A stretch of 64,000 bases of DNA from Dactylorhiza incarnata (Eukaryota > Streptophyta > Magnoliopsida > Asparagales > Orchidaceae). A program made the translations under genes and the position numbers. The stretch covers positions 1,054,001 to 1,118,000 of the forward strand of contig JAWHQI010000239.1 of NCBI GenBank assembly GCA_033032865.1, written 5' to 3'. Positions 33,856 through 46,300 of the stretch are shown in pieces (position 1 is the stretch's first letter; every line of letters begins with the position of its first letter). The notes beneath the pieces are model-generated. The model ran no database searches and had not been told where the DNA came from. It worked only from the letters and a program-made list of their open reading frames with translations.

Positions 33856-36800
33856 TGTAACATCCCCCAAACAACTAAACGCCTTGAGTGGTTTTGTCAT
33901 GACTATGTCATGACAAAACCCTAGGAAGCTGGAAGAGACCACTTGGACTTAGCCAAGAAGAAGGAAACCACGGTGGTCTGCATATAGCAATTTCCAGCTA
34001 ACAAGCATAGGGTTTGACTTAAGGTCCTCACCTTGACCATTTGACCCTACCATAGCATACCTAACCCTTTAGGGGTCCCCATAGAGCATCAAGGACCCAT
34101 TGGGGTCAACCAAATAGGTTAAGTTGACCAAAGTCAACCCTAACCTTAAATTGGTCAATGTAGCCTAATTTTGGTCAATTGACCTCCACCATGCCAAATT
34201 GACCTTACTACTACCCTTATAAGGTTATTAGGTACACAATGGATCAAAAAAACCCATCATGGGGCCACCAATTTGGCCAATTTGATCTAAGTCAACTCTA
34301 GCCCTGTTTTGGTCAAATTGCCCTATTGTGGGTCAATTGGCCTCCACTTTGCCAAATTGACCCTACCTATACCTTCCTAACCCTTAGGGGAGGCCAATGG
34401 GTCACTACCCACCCATTGGGTCCAACCCAAATGGTCAAATTGACCAAAGTCAACTCCACCCTAAATTTGGGTCAAAATGACCAATTTTGACCGAATCAAG
34501 CCCAATCCACTTGGGCTAGAGCTAATTGGAGTGGCCCAATGGTTTTATGTGCCTGATGTCTACTCAAGGGGCCATACAAGTTCTGGAAATGATGACTAGG
34601 AGAGAGAAATTGGGAGTTTTCCCCAATTTGAAGAGAGAGAAAGTGGTCATTCAAGGTGAATTCATGGCATTCAAGGCAAACTGACCCTCCATTCTCTCCC
34701 AATTGATGAGGATTCATTCCCTCTATCAATTATAAGGAGTTTTCTGATGATTTCATGCCAAGGGGAGGTGATTTTCATGGGAGTTTCACATGGCCAAAAT
34801 TTACAATTAATGGCCATTAAGGGCATTCAACTTTGTAACCCCTCTCTCCCTCAATTGAGCACTTTCTCACCATAAGAGGTTTGAGGGAAGTGAAACCACC
34901 ATCTTTCCAAGAGGATTTCGGACTCCCTAGTAGGTGGTTTTCAAGGTCCCAAAGCTCCTCAAGCAACCATGGCGGACCGGCGATCAGCAAGGCTTCAAGG
35001 CCCCACTCAGGTCTGGTTCTTCTCCTCTTCTCTAGTGGATAGATTTACATCAAAAATCAGCAAGGATTGGGGCCAATTGGTTCCCAATCAACATGACCGA
35101 AATCTCCATTTTTGGAGGTTTTTCTTCTTGTCTAAACCACCGGTTTCGACCGCCACCGGCCGACCAAGACCTCCCATCACCGGCCACCACCTCATGGAAG
35201 GTGGTGGTGGTATTGGCCAGCCGGGGAGGTGTGTGGGTGGCCGGGAAAACCAAGATAAAGGGGCTACAGGTCGGGGTAATCTCCATCTCTGGTAGTTTTG
35301 GGGTAATTGTTGAATTAATTAATTTAGCACTTCATTCACAAGTTATTTATTTGGTCTTAAGAATATAAAAAATAAATGAGGGCCTAATATCCTCTGGAAA
35401 CTTATGAAACTTGGTGGTAGGACATTCTAGGGCATTAGAGAGCTCTGTGAATTTTTGTATAATTTTTGGAGTTGTTTATCAGTATGTTACTTCACAATCT
35501 TCCCTAGTATGGATTTACTTGGATTATTTATTTATGTGACTAATTAGTTCTGATAAATTCCAAAATTTATTCAGTAGACTTTTCTGATCAAAATAAAGTT
35601 CTGGTAATTTTGCCCTAATTTTTGGACAAGTATTTTTGGTGGTCCTTCTTTAATTTTTAATTTTAGATAAATATTCAATATTATAATTAGAGGTCAACAC
35701 CTTACTGTAAAATTGTAAGATTCTGAATTTACTGTTATTTTGACATCATAGACTTTCCATATTTTATGGGGTCCATATCGTAGGAAGAAATTACACTTCA
35801 TGTTCAATTTCATGCTTGGCCAATGTTGGAGAAATTATAATAAATGCTAAATAATTAAGGAAAAATATGATCCTCTGGATTTAGTCTTAGAATAACATGA
35901 TAGACTCCCAGTAATGATATTGAGTCAGTTGGATGAATATTTGGAGTACCTCCTCTTATGCAACTTATATATCTCATTTTGTCCGCGTATAGTAAAATTA
36001 TAAAATTGATTAAATTGAAGAACGGTAGGTGGGAATGGAAAGTCATTGGTGTACCTAGTCTGGTTGAGAAGATTTGAGGTTACCAAAAGGAGTTATGAGA
36101 TGTGAGTGTACCCAATAAGCTAAGAGAAAGGTTACGTTCGGGATTGACGAAAGATCGTCTTTCCCCTTAGAGGGTAATAAAATACTAAGGGTAATCAAAG
36201 TGTAATGACAAGAAGGTTATTCTTATGGGTAGTTACCAATAACATTAAGTGCCTTGGAAAGGGATCTTTGGGGTGTCATCTCATTATAGTTCCTAGTACC
36301 GTAGTGAGCCTCTCACAGGGTAGTCCTCGGGAAGTCCATGGTTAACCCTAAAGTGTAGGAATAAATGGCGTTGCAAGATTAACTTAATAACGCACACACC
36401 CACACACCCACACACTGTGGTTTCGGTAGGTTAGTTGGTATGGTTTTACGAGCTGTAGGCTTAGTGGTTGAAGCAGCGGACTAGTTAGTCTGGTGAGCTT
36501 GTGACTCAGTAATGCTTGTTGGTACAGATGGGTTGGTCCGGCGAGCCGGTGGCTCGAAAGTTTATGGTGACGGGCAGGTTAACCCGGGGAGCTTATGGCT
36601 CAGATATATATGGTAAACATGTTTGCATGTGCATAAAGGTGGTGGGTCTTCAGTATTGGACGGCAGTTCACACCAACGTCAATACGTTGACTCAGCAAGT
36701 CTGGAATTTGCAATTAGCCATGAAAGTCTGGTGGTCCAGCCAGTAAGAGTACGCAGATGCTCCGTGGTTTTGCGTTGAGGCGTACGATAGGTCCAGGTTA

Positions 36801-37775
36801 GGTAGTGTGAATACCAACCTAGAGGTTGGCGAGGCCCAACCCACCACTTCTGTTTGCCACTATGGGAGTATCCTGGGAGTCTTGCTAGCTCCAAAAAGGG
36901 GGAACTAAAAGTTGTGCACATAGAGTCGAAGTGTGTGAGTTGCACTTGTATGAACATAGCAAAAACCGCATGACTCTGCATGTCATGGCATAAACATTGC
37001 ATTTTAACCTATATCCCTATCGTATAAATTGGTTATGGGACTCTTTATACGATAGGCCTTGCTAAATGACCCCTTGGTCTATAGGTTTGTATGGGCATTC
37101 CAATAAATCAATGGTTACATTTCTTTTATATTATATACTTGTCATTACTTACTGTTCTTTACTTACTCTCTACCATGCTCTATTACTACTTCAATTAACT
37201 ATATACACATGTGTAGTGGTAGAACTTTCTGTAGTTAGATTCACTGTCATCTGCTCTTTGTTTATACCCCTTGCTGTCCTCCGCTTCCTTCCTCCCGCTC
37301 GATGCCTAGGAGCCATTGGGGGTGGGGTGGGGAACATAAGGCTTAGTCTTTTTGACTAACGGTCGGTGGACCATATCATTTTAGGGGACCGAGCAGACGC
37401 AGCAGCACTAGACGCCGGTGCAGACAAAGGCGGGCCAGTCTAGTACTGAAGCATAAGTTTCAGGATTAGTGAGTGATTAGTAGTTAGCTTCCGCGAGTGA
37501 TCTTGTAGTGAGGACATGATGCACAGGGCATGATCCCTTTATTATTGTAACCCCTTTTTATTTCAGTTAAATGATGTGTACATTTATAAATATAGCATGT
37601 GATTTGTGAACTTGAACTTCTATTGTTCGTTTATACTTTTCTTCTTCTATGATCGATATGGCCGGCAGGATCGGCACTTTGTAGTGGCGACCTTCCCGTG
37701 TGTTGGTGTCACCGTAAATTGGCGGTTCTGGGCATAAGACCCGGTTTTGAAAGGAAAAAAAAATGGAGTCTTACA
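33856..37775 (+). repeat. 3' LTR of element B
   Basis: 3920 bp, TGTAACATCCCCC...GGAGTCTTACA. The hairpin at 33890-33920 and the W-box-type cluster at about 34010-34490 match the 5' LTR. After about 35285 it jumps to the distal LTR part that is also in A (15000-17100 in reverse complement). The 108-codon frame starting ATGGCGGACCGG at 34969 is LTR sequence; the same start in the 5' LTR (21069) runs into a stop after about 30 codons. Confidence 0.85.
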
Positions 37776-40700
37776 TTGTGGTTGAATTTCGGGGAGAGCC
37801 AGCTCCGAATAATTTCAGAGAACCACGCTTGCCAGCATATAATGGAGAATCTGATCCGGCAATTCATCTTCAGGCCTTTGAATCAGTTGTTGCTGTAAGA
37901 ACCCTTACCGATGCTACTAGGTGCAAACTTCTCGTGACATCTTTTGATGGAAAAGAGAGGGAATAGTTCTATGGATTGCACCCCCAATCCATCAGTTGTT
38001 TCGCAGAATTGCGTAGAGAATTCTTACTCATATTCTCTACTTCAAAAAAGAGGAAAAGTGGCCCGGCATCCCTTTTTGAAAAAAACCTGCGCTAAGATGA
38101 GACATGGGCTCGTTTTGTCGATCGCTTTTAGAGGGAAATCATGGAAATACAGAATGTCGATCCGGAACTGTATAGGGTTGCTCTGATACATGGCCTGGGG
38201 GAGGGGCCGCTCAAGTTCGAAAACCACATCGGAGAACCGAGGACTTACCAGAAATAAACAGCCTGGCAAATATGTTCATTAGGGGTGAAAAAGTAACCCT
38301 GGGTACATTGCAAAGCTACTCAACGAAAAGGATACGTCCATCTCTTCTTCCACCTACCAACAACAATATCATCATCCATCTCGACCTGATTTTGAACCCT
38401 GTGCTCAAAGGGGGAGAAATTTCAGGCATAAGCAACCCGCTTTCGGCCAACAACGGTTTCAGGAGCAGAAACCGTCGTTGGCCGCTACATCCGCTCCACG
38501 TATGATAGTTCCGCAAATTATGCCGGTGTATCTGCCACAACACACTGCGCCACCACCACCAATTGCTCCGTCCGTTCAATATGATGAATCGCAAGAATAA
38601 TTTACTCCTCTCACCGTCACCATGAACGAGGTTGTCCAAATTCTGCAAAAGAGGCCTGACTTCAAGAAGCCTGCTCCTCTTAGGTCAGATATAAGAAATC
38701 GCAATCTGAACCTCTTCTGTGAGTACCACAAAGAGGGAGGGTATCTGACCGAAAATTGTCGAGCCCTCCGCTGGTTGATGGAAAGGCTTTTGGGGGAGGG
38801 AAAGCTCTGAGGCCTAGTTCAAAAAGAAATGCCTACTGAACCACAAGCTGTAAAAGGGAAAGAAACAATGGAAGTCACCTGGGAATGCGCTGATGTAGAG
38901 GATGTCAGCTATTACGAAGACATCCATCCTGCTACAGAATGCATAGAAGGAAATGATGTGGGACCCCTCGATGACATCTACTGTATTCATGGGGGGGGGG
39001 GGGGGGGGGGGGGGGTGGACCCGAATCCTCTAGAAAATCAAGTGTTGCAAGGGTCTTTAAGCAGGAAGTGGCAGCCACCTCTACCTCTGCTCCAGAAAGG
39101 TCGGTCGTTACTTTTGGCCAATAGGGCCTTCCCTCGAATGCGAATCCCTTCGATGATGCCGTGATAACCAAAGCAATTATTGAAAATTAAGCTGTGCATT
39201 AGATTCTGATCGGCACAGACAGTTCAGTCAATCTCCTCTTTCGCTCAACCTTTGAAGCCCTAAAGACTGGAAAGCCTCTGCATTCCACTGAAGAGCCCCT
39301 TTACGGCTTCTCGGGAGACAAAAAGGAAGTGGAAGGCTGCGTGAAGCTTTTGGTATCTTTGGGAGGAATAACAAAGCTGTTCAACTTTGTGATAGTAGAT
39401 GCCCCAAGCAGTTATTGTGCCATCTTCGGAAGGCCCATTCTAAATGCTTATCGAGTGGTGGTGTCCACTTTCCATCTATCTCCCAATTTTGCAGCTGAAG
39501 GAAGGCAGTACCTGATCTGGAGTGATCCAAAAGTAGCTCGGGAGTGCTACGTAAAAACAGTCAATATGATCACTGACATTTCACATCCTGGGCCAAGCTT
39601 CCGGAAGTGGCTGAGGAAATTAAAGACCGAGAAGGGGCTCACCTGGAACCTGCCCAGGTGACCCAAGAAGTCCCCATTGCTGAAGGGGAAGAGAAGAAAC
39701 TAATCACTAATGCGGAGCTTCCTGAAGAAGAAAGAGTTCAACTGATCTCCTGCCTCTTGAAGAATTTGGACGTCTTCGCCTGGTCGGCGGAAGATATGCC
39801 CGGAGTGGACCTAGACATTGCTTTCCACCATCTCAACGTATTCCCTGACTTCAAGCCAATCCAGCAAAAGAAAATGGAGGTGGAAACCAAGCTCGCAATA
39901 CAAATTAGAGAAGAAGTTGCCAAGCTCCTTTAGGCAAATTTTATTTCCGAAATTCAATACCCCACCTGGATGTCAAATGTTGTAATGGTGAAAAAGTCAG
40001 GGGGGAAATGACGAATGTGTGTAGATTTCATGAAACTCAATAAAGCGTGTCCTATTGATTGCTACCCCTTGCCTCTGATAGATGTTTTAGTTGATTCCGC
40101 GGTTGGGTATAATTTCATGAGCTTTCTAGATGCATTTTCTGGGTATCACCAAATTAAAATGCATAAGTCTGACATCGCTCATACATCATTCATCATGAAT
40201 GACGGATGTTATTGCTACCTCTTGATGCCCTTTGGTCTCAAAAATGCGGGCACAACATATCAAAGAATGATGGATATGGTCTATAAGCAACAAAAGGGGA
40301 GGAACCTTGAGGTCTATCTCGATGATCTCTTTTTAAAAAGCAAAACCTTTTCAATACATTTGAAAGACCTCGTAGAGACGTTCGCTACTCTACGGAGGTT
40401 CAAATTAAAATTGAATCCGTTGAAATGTGTATTTGGAGCAAATAAAGGAAAGTTCCTTGGACATCTTCTCACCCCGGATGGCCTTGCGCCGAATCCTAAG
40501 AAGGTGAAAGCTATTCTTGACATGACCCCTCCTCGTAATCCAAAAGAAGTTCAACAACTGGGTGGAAGGTTAGCTGGCCTGAGCCGATTTATCTTTAAAT
40601 CCGGGGATAAAAGCGCTCCGTTCTTTAAAACACTCTGGGGAGGATCCAAATTCGAGTAGGTTGAGGAGTGTAATAATGATTTCGAACAACAGAAGATACA

Positions 40701-40875
40701 ATTAACATCAACCCCTTTACTCCAAAGCCCCTACGAAGGGGAGATATTATTCCTATACTTAGGGGTTGGGCCAGATGCAGTAAGCTCCGTCCTCATCCGG
40801 GAGGAGAAGAAAAAGCAGTTTCCTATCTATTATGTCAGCCACATTCTCAATGATGCGGAAACTAGATATTCAACC
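37776..40875 (+). pseudogene. Element E: gag-protease-RT remnant
   Basis: Collinear with D from 56611 to 59721. Gag core: HLQAFESVVAVRTLTDATRCKLL (37868 on). The Gag knuckle reads CEYHKEGGYLTENC near 38720, with the second His changed to Tyr. The protease reads LIGTDSS near 39210, where D has DTGSS, so the catalytic Asp is lost. RT is open for 214 codons at 40015-40659 with YLDD in place of YVDD. Stops include TAG at 37964, TGA at 38808, TGA at 40009 and TAG at 40657; each matches a C-to-T or G-to-A change from the D codon. A run of 25 G lies at 38991-39015. The sequence ends abruptly at 40875. Confidence 0.88.
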
Positions 40876-41973
40876 CTGGGCCACCCCGCTCGAGTTTAGT
40901 TTGAGGAAAAACTAAGCAGCAGAAGCAATGGTGTGCCCATATGGGGAAATCACATGAAAAAGTCCACTTTTAACTGAATCTTTTGGCCAAATCTCCTTAC
41001 GAGTGGCAAGTTTCTTTTGTAGCCTGCGGCGATCCCTGCCCCCAGCAGGGAATACCTTCGGCTGCGAAGATCTCCTTAGATAGTCCTTTAGTCAATGAGT
41101 TAGACTAAACCCCACTAGGATACACGACTCATTATGACAATTTATACGATACCCTACTCTGAAATAGACCGTAGGTATGAATTTTGTTAAGATACGAGGA
41201 TACCCCAAGGAGGCTGGAGAATGAGAGATTGACACATAAGCAAAATGGCATGGGACTCGTAGACTCAACCCTCGTACCGGTGACATGATTATATTGAGAC
41301 AACCACCACGACAAACACGGAGGGTCAGATGAGAATTCAAGTTCAGAAGAGACCCATTTGGGATTGGGTCACATGTTGACCCTGATAAGGTTGTCGTAGA
41401 GGGTACCTTAAAGAGTCTATTGTATGGAGTACACCAACAAGTCTCAAGATAGAACCCCAAGTCTAAGGTTGTGTGCCCTAAGGATTGTTTACATACTTAG
41501 GACGAATATAACATGGAGATATCAAAGATACATAGCCCAAAATAGATAGTGGCTTATCTTTTGTTTATTGGGGCTTACCTTTTGTTTATTGGGCAAATTA
41601 GTTACTGACTTGGGTTTCCTTTGGATCTAATTTAGAAGGTGTTGCGTCATGAACGTGGTGATTTTGAAGTCGATCTTATTCGATGTTACTCGGGCAAGGA
41701 TGAGATAGTGTAAAAGTAGGTCTGGAATGATGATCTGAAGTACTACCAGGACAATGAAAGGACATCGTAGATCAAGCAACGACTTGACCTTAATTGAAGA
41801 ATTAGAAATGTAAATTTGCTAGGTCTAATCACTTAGGGATGCCGATGTCCCATTCTATAAGTTGAGGATGGAATTAGGTCTTACAAGTATAGTTATATCC
41901 GGAAGTTCTTGTGGTTTGGGGTATTCGGAGGTTATCAACTTACGATTTGTTAAAAATCACACCCTATCATGGT
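40876..41973 (+). mobile_element. B2: second B-family internal fragment, left part
   Basis: Near-identical to 31070-32163 in element B, starting at CCCTGGGCCACCCCGCTCG and running to CCTATCATGGT. It has no 5' LTR and no primer site; it begins directly after E at 40875. It is interrupted at 41973 by C (duplication ATGGT) and resumes at 50579. Confidence 0.85.
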
Positions 41974-43308
41974 TGTATAACCCGTAATTCGTCGAGACCC
42001 AACCAAAGGGGAGGGTGGCCGAGACGAGTGGAGCGACCGCTCAAGAGCGACTAGATGCCGTTCGCCCAGAAAGAAAGTACAGATCTCATATTTGCCGAAC
42101 GCATGCGGCGCAACGTGTACATGGTCGCAATAATGAAGATGACAATAACAGGGCAAAATGGTCGCTCGAACAATCGGAGGCGACCGTAATCCCTCCCCAC
42201 TTGCCCACCCCTTAGGGGGGCGAGTGGGGGAAGGCCCCACTCGCCCCCTTGGGGGCGGGTGGGGGGAGACCCCCTCCCCACTCGCCCGCCCCTTAGGGGG
42301 CGAGTGGGGGAAGGCCCCACTCGCCCCCTTGGGGGCGGGTGGGGGGAGACACCCTCCCCACTCGCCCGCCCCTTAGGGGGCGAGTGGGAGAAGGCCCCAC
42401 TCACCCGCCCCTTAGGGGGCGAGTGGGGGAAGGCCCCACTCGCCCCTTGGGGGCGGGTGGGGGGAGACCCCCTCCCCACTCGCCCGCCCCTTAGGGGGCG
42501 AGTTGGGGAAGGCCCCACTCGCCCCCTTGGGGGCGGGTGGGGGGAGACCCCCTTCCCACTCTCCCGCCCCTTAGGGGGCGAGTGGGGGAAGGCCCCACTC
42601 GCCCCCTTGGGTGCGAGTGGGGGGAGACCCCCCCTCCCCACTCGCCCTCCCCCTTGGGGGGAGTGGGAGGAAGCCCCCACTCGCTCTTCTTGGGCGAGTG
42701 GGGTCTCGTGTAATCACGTTTAGACCTCTGGCTAGGGCGGGAGTGGATGTTTCAGGTCCCACTCACCCCCCCTCGCCTGCCTTGGTGGTGATCGCAGGGT
42801 CGCAGGGTTGCAGGGTTGCAAGGTTGCCATAGAAGATTCAGGAAGTAATGTTTCGTCCCGCGTTTTAGTATTTTCAGACAGCGGAAGTCGGTTATTGGCA
42901 GACCATTTTCACTATACGCAGCCCATTTTCAAGAAATCTATAAATAGACCCCCATGGGCACCTTGGGGAGGGTTGGCATCTCCTTACCCCCACCCCCCTT
43001 AGTGTGTTCGGTTAGCTAGTGACCCTGCCTTCCGTTCGCCAAGTCTTTCAGGACAGCGGTCAGGTGTTGCGAGTGCTCTCCGAGGTGCCCAGGCTCAGCA
43101 TTGGCTTGGGAGGGGAAGATCTTCGGGTCTTTCGGGTTAGTGGCGGGACCTCCTCGCTGCAGCTCGCGGGGTCTGTTTTCACCTGAATCCACCAGTAGAG
43201 AGGTTCTTAGGCTCTAAGTGACTAACCGTTCGACTTTACCTGAGATAAGTAAGGGCGAGCTGCCTACCCCTATTTTCGAACGCTGAATCCGGGAAACTGG
43301 TTTCAACA
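41974..43308 (+). repeat. 5' LTR of element C
   Basis: TGTATAACCCG...GGTTTCAACA. Order: a 5' part shared with the 3' LTR, a GC-rich palindromic repeat array (about 42195-42690), a TATA box at 42939-42946 (CTATAAATAGACC), and a 360-bp R/U5 part. Frames of 100-209 codons here come from the GC-rich repeats. Confidence 0.92.
42195..42690 (+). promoter_or_regulatory. 80-bp GC-rich palindromic repeats upstream of the C TATA box
   Basis: Repeats of about 80 bp built from CCCCACTCGCCC, TTAGGGGG, GGGCGAGTGGGG and CCCCCTTGGGGGCGGG. CCCCACTCGCCC and GGGCGAGTGGGG form perfect 12-nt arms around a 10-nt loop; CCCCCTTGGGGG is a further palindrome. The array ends about 250 bp before TATAAATA (42939). The 3' LTR array (about 49490-49950) has a different unit order, so the two diverged by unit gain and loss. 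The G-runs could also form quadruplexes; that is inference. Confidence 0.7.
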
Positions 43309-43311
43309 TTC

Positions 43312-43329
43312 TGGTGCGGTGAGCGTGGA
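43312..43329 (+). other. Primer-binding site of C (tRNA-Phe)
   Basis: TGGTGCGGTGAGCGTGGA begins 3 nt after the LTR end. It is complementary to the 3' terminal 18 nt of plant tRNA-Phe(GAA) as I know that tRNA (ending ...CCACGCTCACCGCACCA). I am confident of the pairing but could not check it against a tRNA set. Confidence 0.8.
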
Positions 43330-43364
43330 ACGCAGCTTGTTCAGAAAAACCTCGAGTAGGTCGA

Positions 43365-46300
43365 ATGACTGGAAGTGAAGAGCCAAGAAACTCCCCCCCT
43401 GACGAGTCGTGGCAACTGGAAGGGGAGGAAGAGGCAGGGAAGGTAGAACAGATGTTGGAAGATTTGGCTAGGTTGGATGCGGCAGATGAGGTGAGAGAAA
43501 TGGAGGTCGTCAGCGGCAGCGGAAGGCCGGAGAAGATACAGATCAGCGGGAGGCTGAGCGAGCATGACAGGAGAAGGTCCGAAGGTGTATCCAGGAGAAT
43601 ATGGATATCTTCGCATGGAGCGCTGCGGAGATGCCGGGTGTCGACGCAAATGTGGCGTGTCATCGCCTCAACCTCGACTTAAGCATCCGCCCCATCCGGC
43701 AGAAGAAGAGATCTGTATCGACCACCCTCGCTGGGCCGATCAGGGAGGAAGTAGAGAAGTTGCTGGAAGCAGGGTTCGTAGAAGAGATCCAGTATCAGGG
43801 CTGGGTCTCCAACGTGGTGATGGTAAAGAAGAGTGGGGGGAAGTGGAGGATGTGCATCGACTTCTCTCTGCTAAATAAAGCATGTCCAAAAGATTGTTAT
43901 CCCTTACCCCGAATCGATGCGCTGGTGGACTCAGCTGTCGGCTTCCCGGTGATGAGCTTCTTGGATGCGTTCTCTGGCTATCATCAAATCCGAATGCATC
44001 CGCCCGACGTTAAGGATGTCTCATTCATCACAGACGACGGATGTTATTGTTATAAGATGATGCCCTTCCGGCTGAAGAACGCAGGAGCAACCTACCAAAG
44101 GATGATGGACCGAGTGTTCAAGGATCAAAAAGGCAGAAACCTAGAAGTCTATGTGGACGACTTATGGTTAAGAGCAGGGACGTGGAGTCTCACTTGCAGG
44201 ATTTGGTGGAGACCTTCGCCACCCTTCGAAGGTTCAAGATGAGACTTAACCCTTCGAAGTGCGTCTTTGGAGCAAGCCGAGGAAAGTTCATCGGTCACCT
44301 ACTCACCCCGGAGGGGGTGGAGCCCAACCCAGACAAGGTCAAAGCCATCTTGGAGTTGGAGTTGCCAAGAAGTGTGAAGGAGATCCAAAGGTTGACAGGG
44401 AAGCTGGCAGGGTTGAGCAGGTTTCTCTCCCGGGCTGGAGAGAAGTGCTCACCCTTCTTCAAAGCTCTAAGGGGAAATCAAAAGTTAGAATGGTCGCAAG
44501 AGTGTGAGGCTGCATTCCAAGCCCTGAAGAGGCAGCTAACGCAAGCTCCACTGCTGCAAGGACCGAGAGAAGGAGAAGACCTGTTCCTCTATCTTGGGGT
44601 GGGCACCGAGGCAGTAAGCTTGGTCTTAGTCCGAGAAGAAGGAAAGAGGCAACTTCCCATCTACTATGTCAGCCGGGTCTTGAAGAAGGCGGAGCTCAGA
44701 TACCCCATTCTGGAGAAGCTGGCATTTGCTTTGATCATTTCGGCCAGGAAGCTCCGACCATACTTCCAGGCGCATTCGGTTAAGGTAGTGACCGATCACC
44801 CCCTTCGCGGCATTATGGAAGGAGTGGAGCACTCGGGCAGGTTGGCAAAGTGGTCTGTCGAGCTTAGCGAGTTCGATGTCACCTTCGTCCCTCGGCTATC
44901 AATGAAAGCGCAGGTAGTAGCGGACTTTCTAGCGGAGTATGTAGCCGAGGTGGATGAGTCGGAACCTCCCAAGTTGGTAGCATGGGAGTTGTTCGCTGAC
45001 GGGGCATCAGGGAAACATTCCCTCGGCGGAGGGGTGGTCCTGGTCAGCCCACAGGGGACAAGGATCGAGCAAGCGATTGACATCCGATTCCCCGTCACCA
45101 ACAACCAGGCCGAGTACGAAGCAGTGGTGGCTGGGCTTCGTCTGGCATGTGAACTGGGAGTTCGGGATGTTAGAGTATTCACCGATTCGATGGTGGTGGC
45201 ATCCCAGGTAAGGGGGGAGTTTGAGACTAGAGAGCCAACCCTTCAAAGGTACTTGGTGAAAGTCAAAGGCCTCGTCAGTCAATTCCGCTCCTTCTCAATC
45301 CAACACGTGCCGAGAGAGGAGAACACTCGGTCGGACTCCCTGGCAAAGTATGGACCTCGGGCCGGGGGAGTAGTGACGGAGTTATTTCGTCCATCTATAG
45401 AGGAAGGAGAGCTAATGGAGATCGATCAGAGGGCCTCGTGGGTGGATCCGATCATTGCCTTTCTGGCATCAGGCAAGTTCTCAGAAGATGTTCCGGATAA
45501 GAGGAGGTTCAGGTACAAGTCTGCCTACTATCTGATGCGTGAAGGAAGCTTGTACAGAAAGACCCTAACTGGACTCCTAGCAAGATGTGTGACAGAAGAT
45601 GAGGTTCCAAGGGTCTTGGAGGAAATCCACTCCGGTGAGTGCGGAAGCCATTCCGGGAGTCGGACCCTGGAGAAGAGGGTGCTGAGGCAGGGATACTTCT
45701 GGCCGACTCTTCGGGAGGACACCATGAAGTTTGCAAGGAAATGTCAGAAGTGCCAGCTCTTCGCGCCACTCCAACTCCAGCCCGCGCAAAGGCTTCGAAC
45801 AATCACGGCGCCCTGGCCTTTTTCCATCTGGGGAATGGACTTGGTCGGCCCGTTTCCTCAGGCGAGCGGCCAAAGAAGGTTCCTATTAGTCATGATAGAC
45901 TACTTCTCCAAGTGGGTGGAGGTCAAGGCTTTGGCGAAGACAACCTCACAGGTAGTAAAAAACTTTATATGGGGAGAAATAATTTGCAGGTACGGGCTCC
46001 CCCTCGCCATAGTGATGGACAACGGACCGCAGTTCGCTAGTGAGGAACTCATTAGCTTCTGTGGTCAGTTGGGCATTGACCTTCGTTTCGCCTCCGTTCA
46101 TCACCCTCGGAGAAATGGGCAGGTAGAGGCGGAGAACAAGGTCATAGTCAATTTACTGAAGAAAAAAGTGGAGAACTTGAAGGGAAACTGGGTGGAGCAG
46201 CTTCCCTCGGTCTTATGGGCCTTGAGAACAACACCCAACACGGCGACGGGAGAAACACCGTTCAAGCTCTCCCATGGATCTGAAGTTGTGCTCCCAGTGG

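Larger units (their letters stand above)
19967..37775 (+). mobile_element. B: degenerate chromovirus-type Gypsy element with long LTRs
   Basis: It begins TGTAACGTCCCCC (19967), ends GGAGTCTTACA (37775), and is flanked by the exact duplication TTGTG (19962-19966 and 37776-37780), so it is one insertion into gag of E. An iMet primer site follows the 5' LTR. The internal region is short and holds only decayed pol. Element G lies inside the 5' LTR. The two LTRs differ in content through large deletions. Confidence 0.88.
8245..40875 (+). mobile_element. E: decayed Tat-type Gypsy element, in three pieces
   Basis: Three separated segments join in element order when compared with element D: LTR and leader (8245-8989), start of gag (19418-19966), then gag, protease, RT and the start of RNase H (37776-40875). 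The first gap is A with duplication CACGC; the second is B with duplication TTGTG. At 40875 the Tat sequence stops inside the RNase H region and passes without a target duplication into B-family sequence (B2), so the rest of pol and the 3' LTR are lost. E inserted into the satellite. It is the oldest well-defined Gypsy element here. Confidence 0.85.

Noticed and set aside
34969..35295. 108-codon frame starting ATGGCGGACCGG in the 3' LTR of B
   Set aside because: The homologous start in the 5' LTR (21069) hits a stop after about 30 codons, and it is part of LTR sequence shared with A.
42051..42723. Long overlapping frames on both strands (154 and 209 codons) in LTR C
   Set aside because: Gly/Pro/Arg-rich translations of GC-rich palindromic repeats, with the same type of frames in the 3' LTR. 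They lie in an LTR and are stop-free because of base composition.
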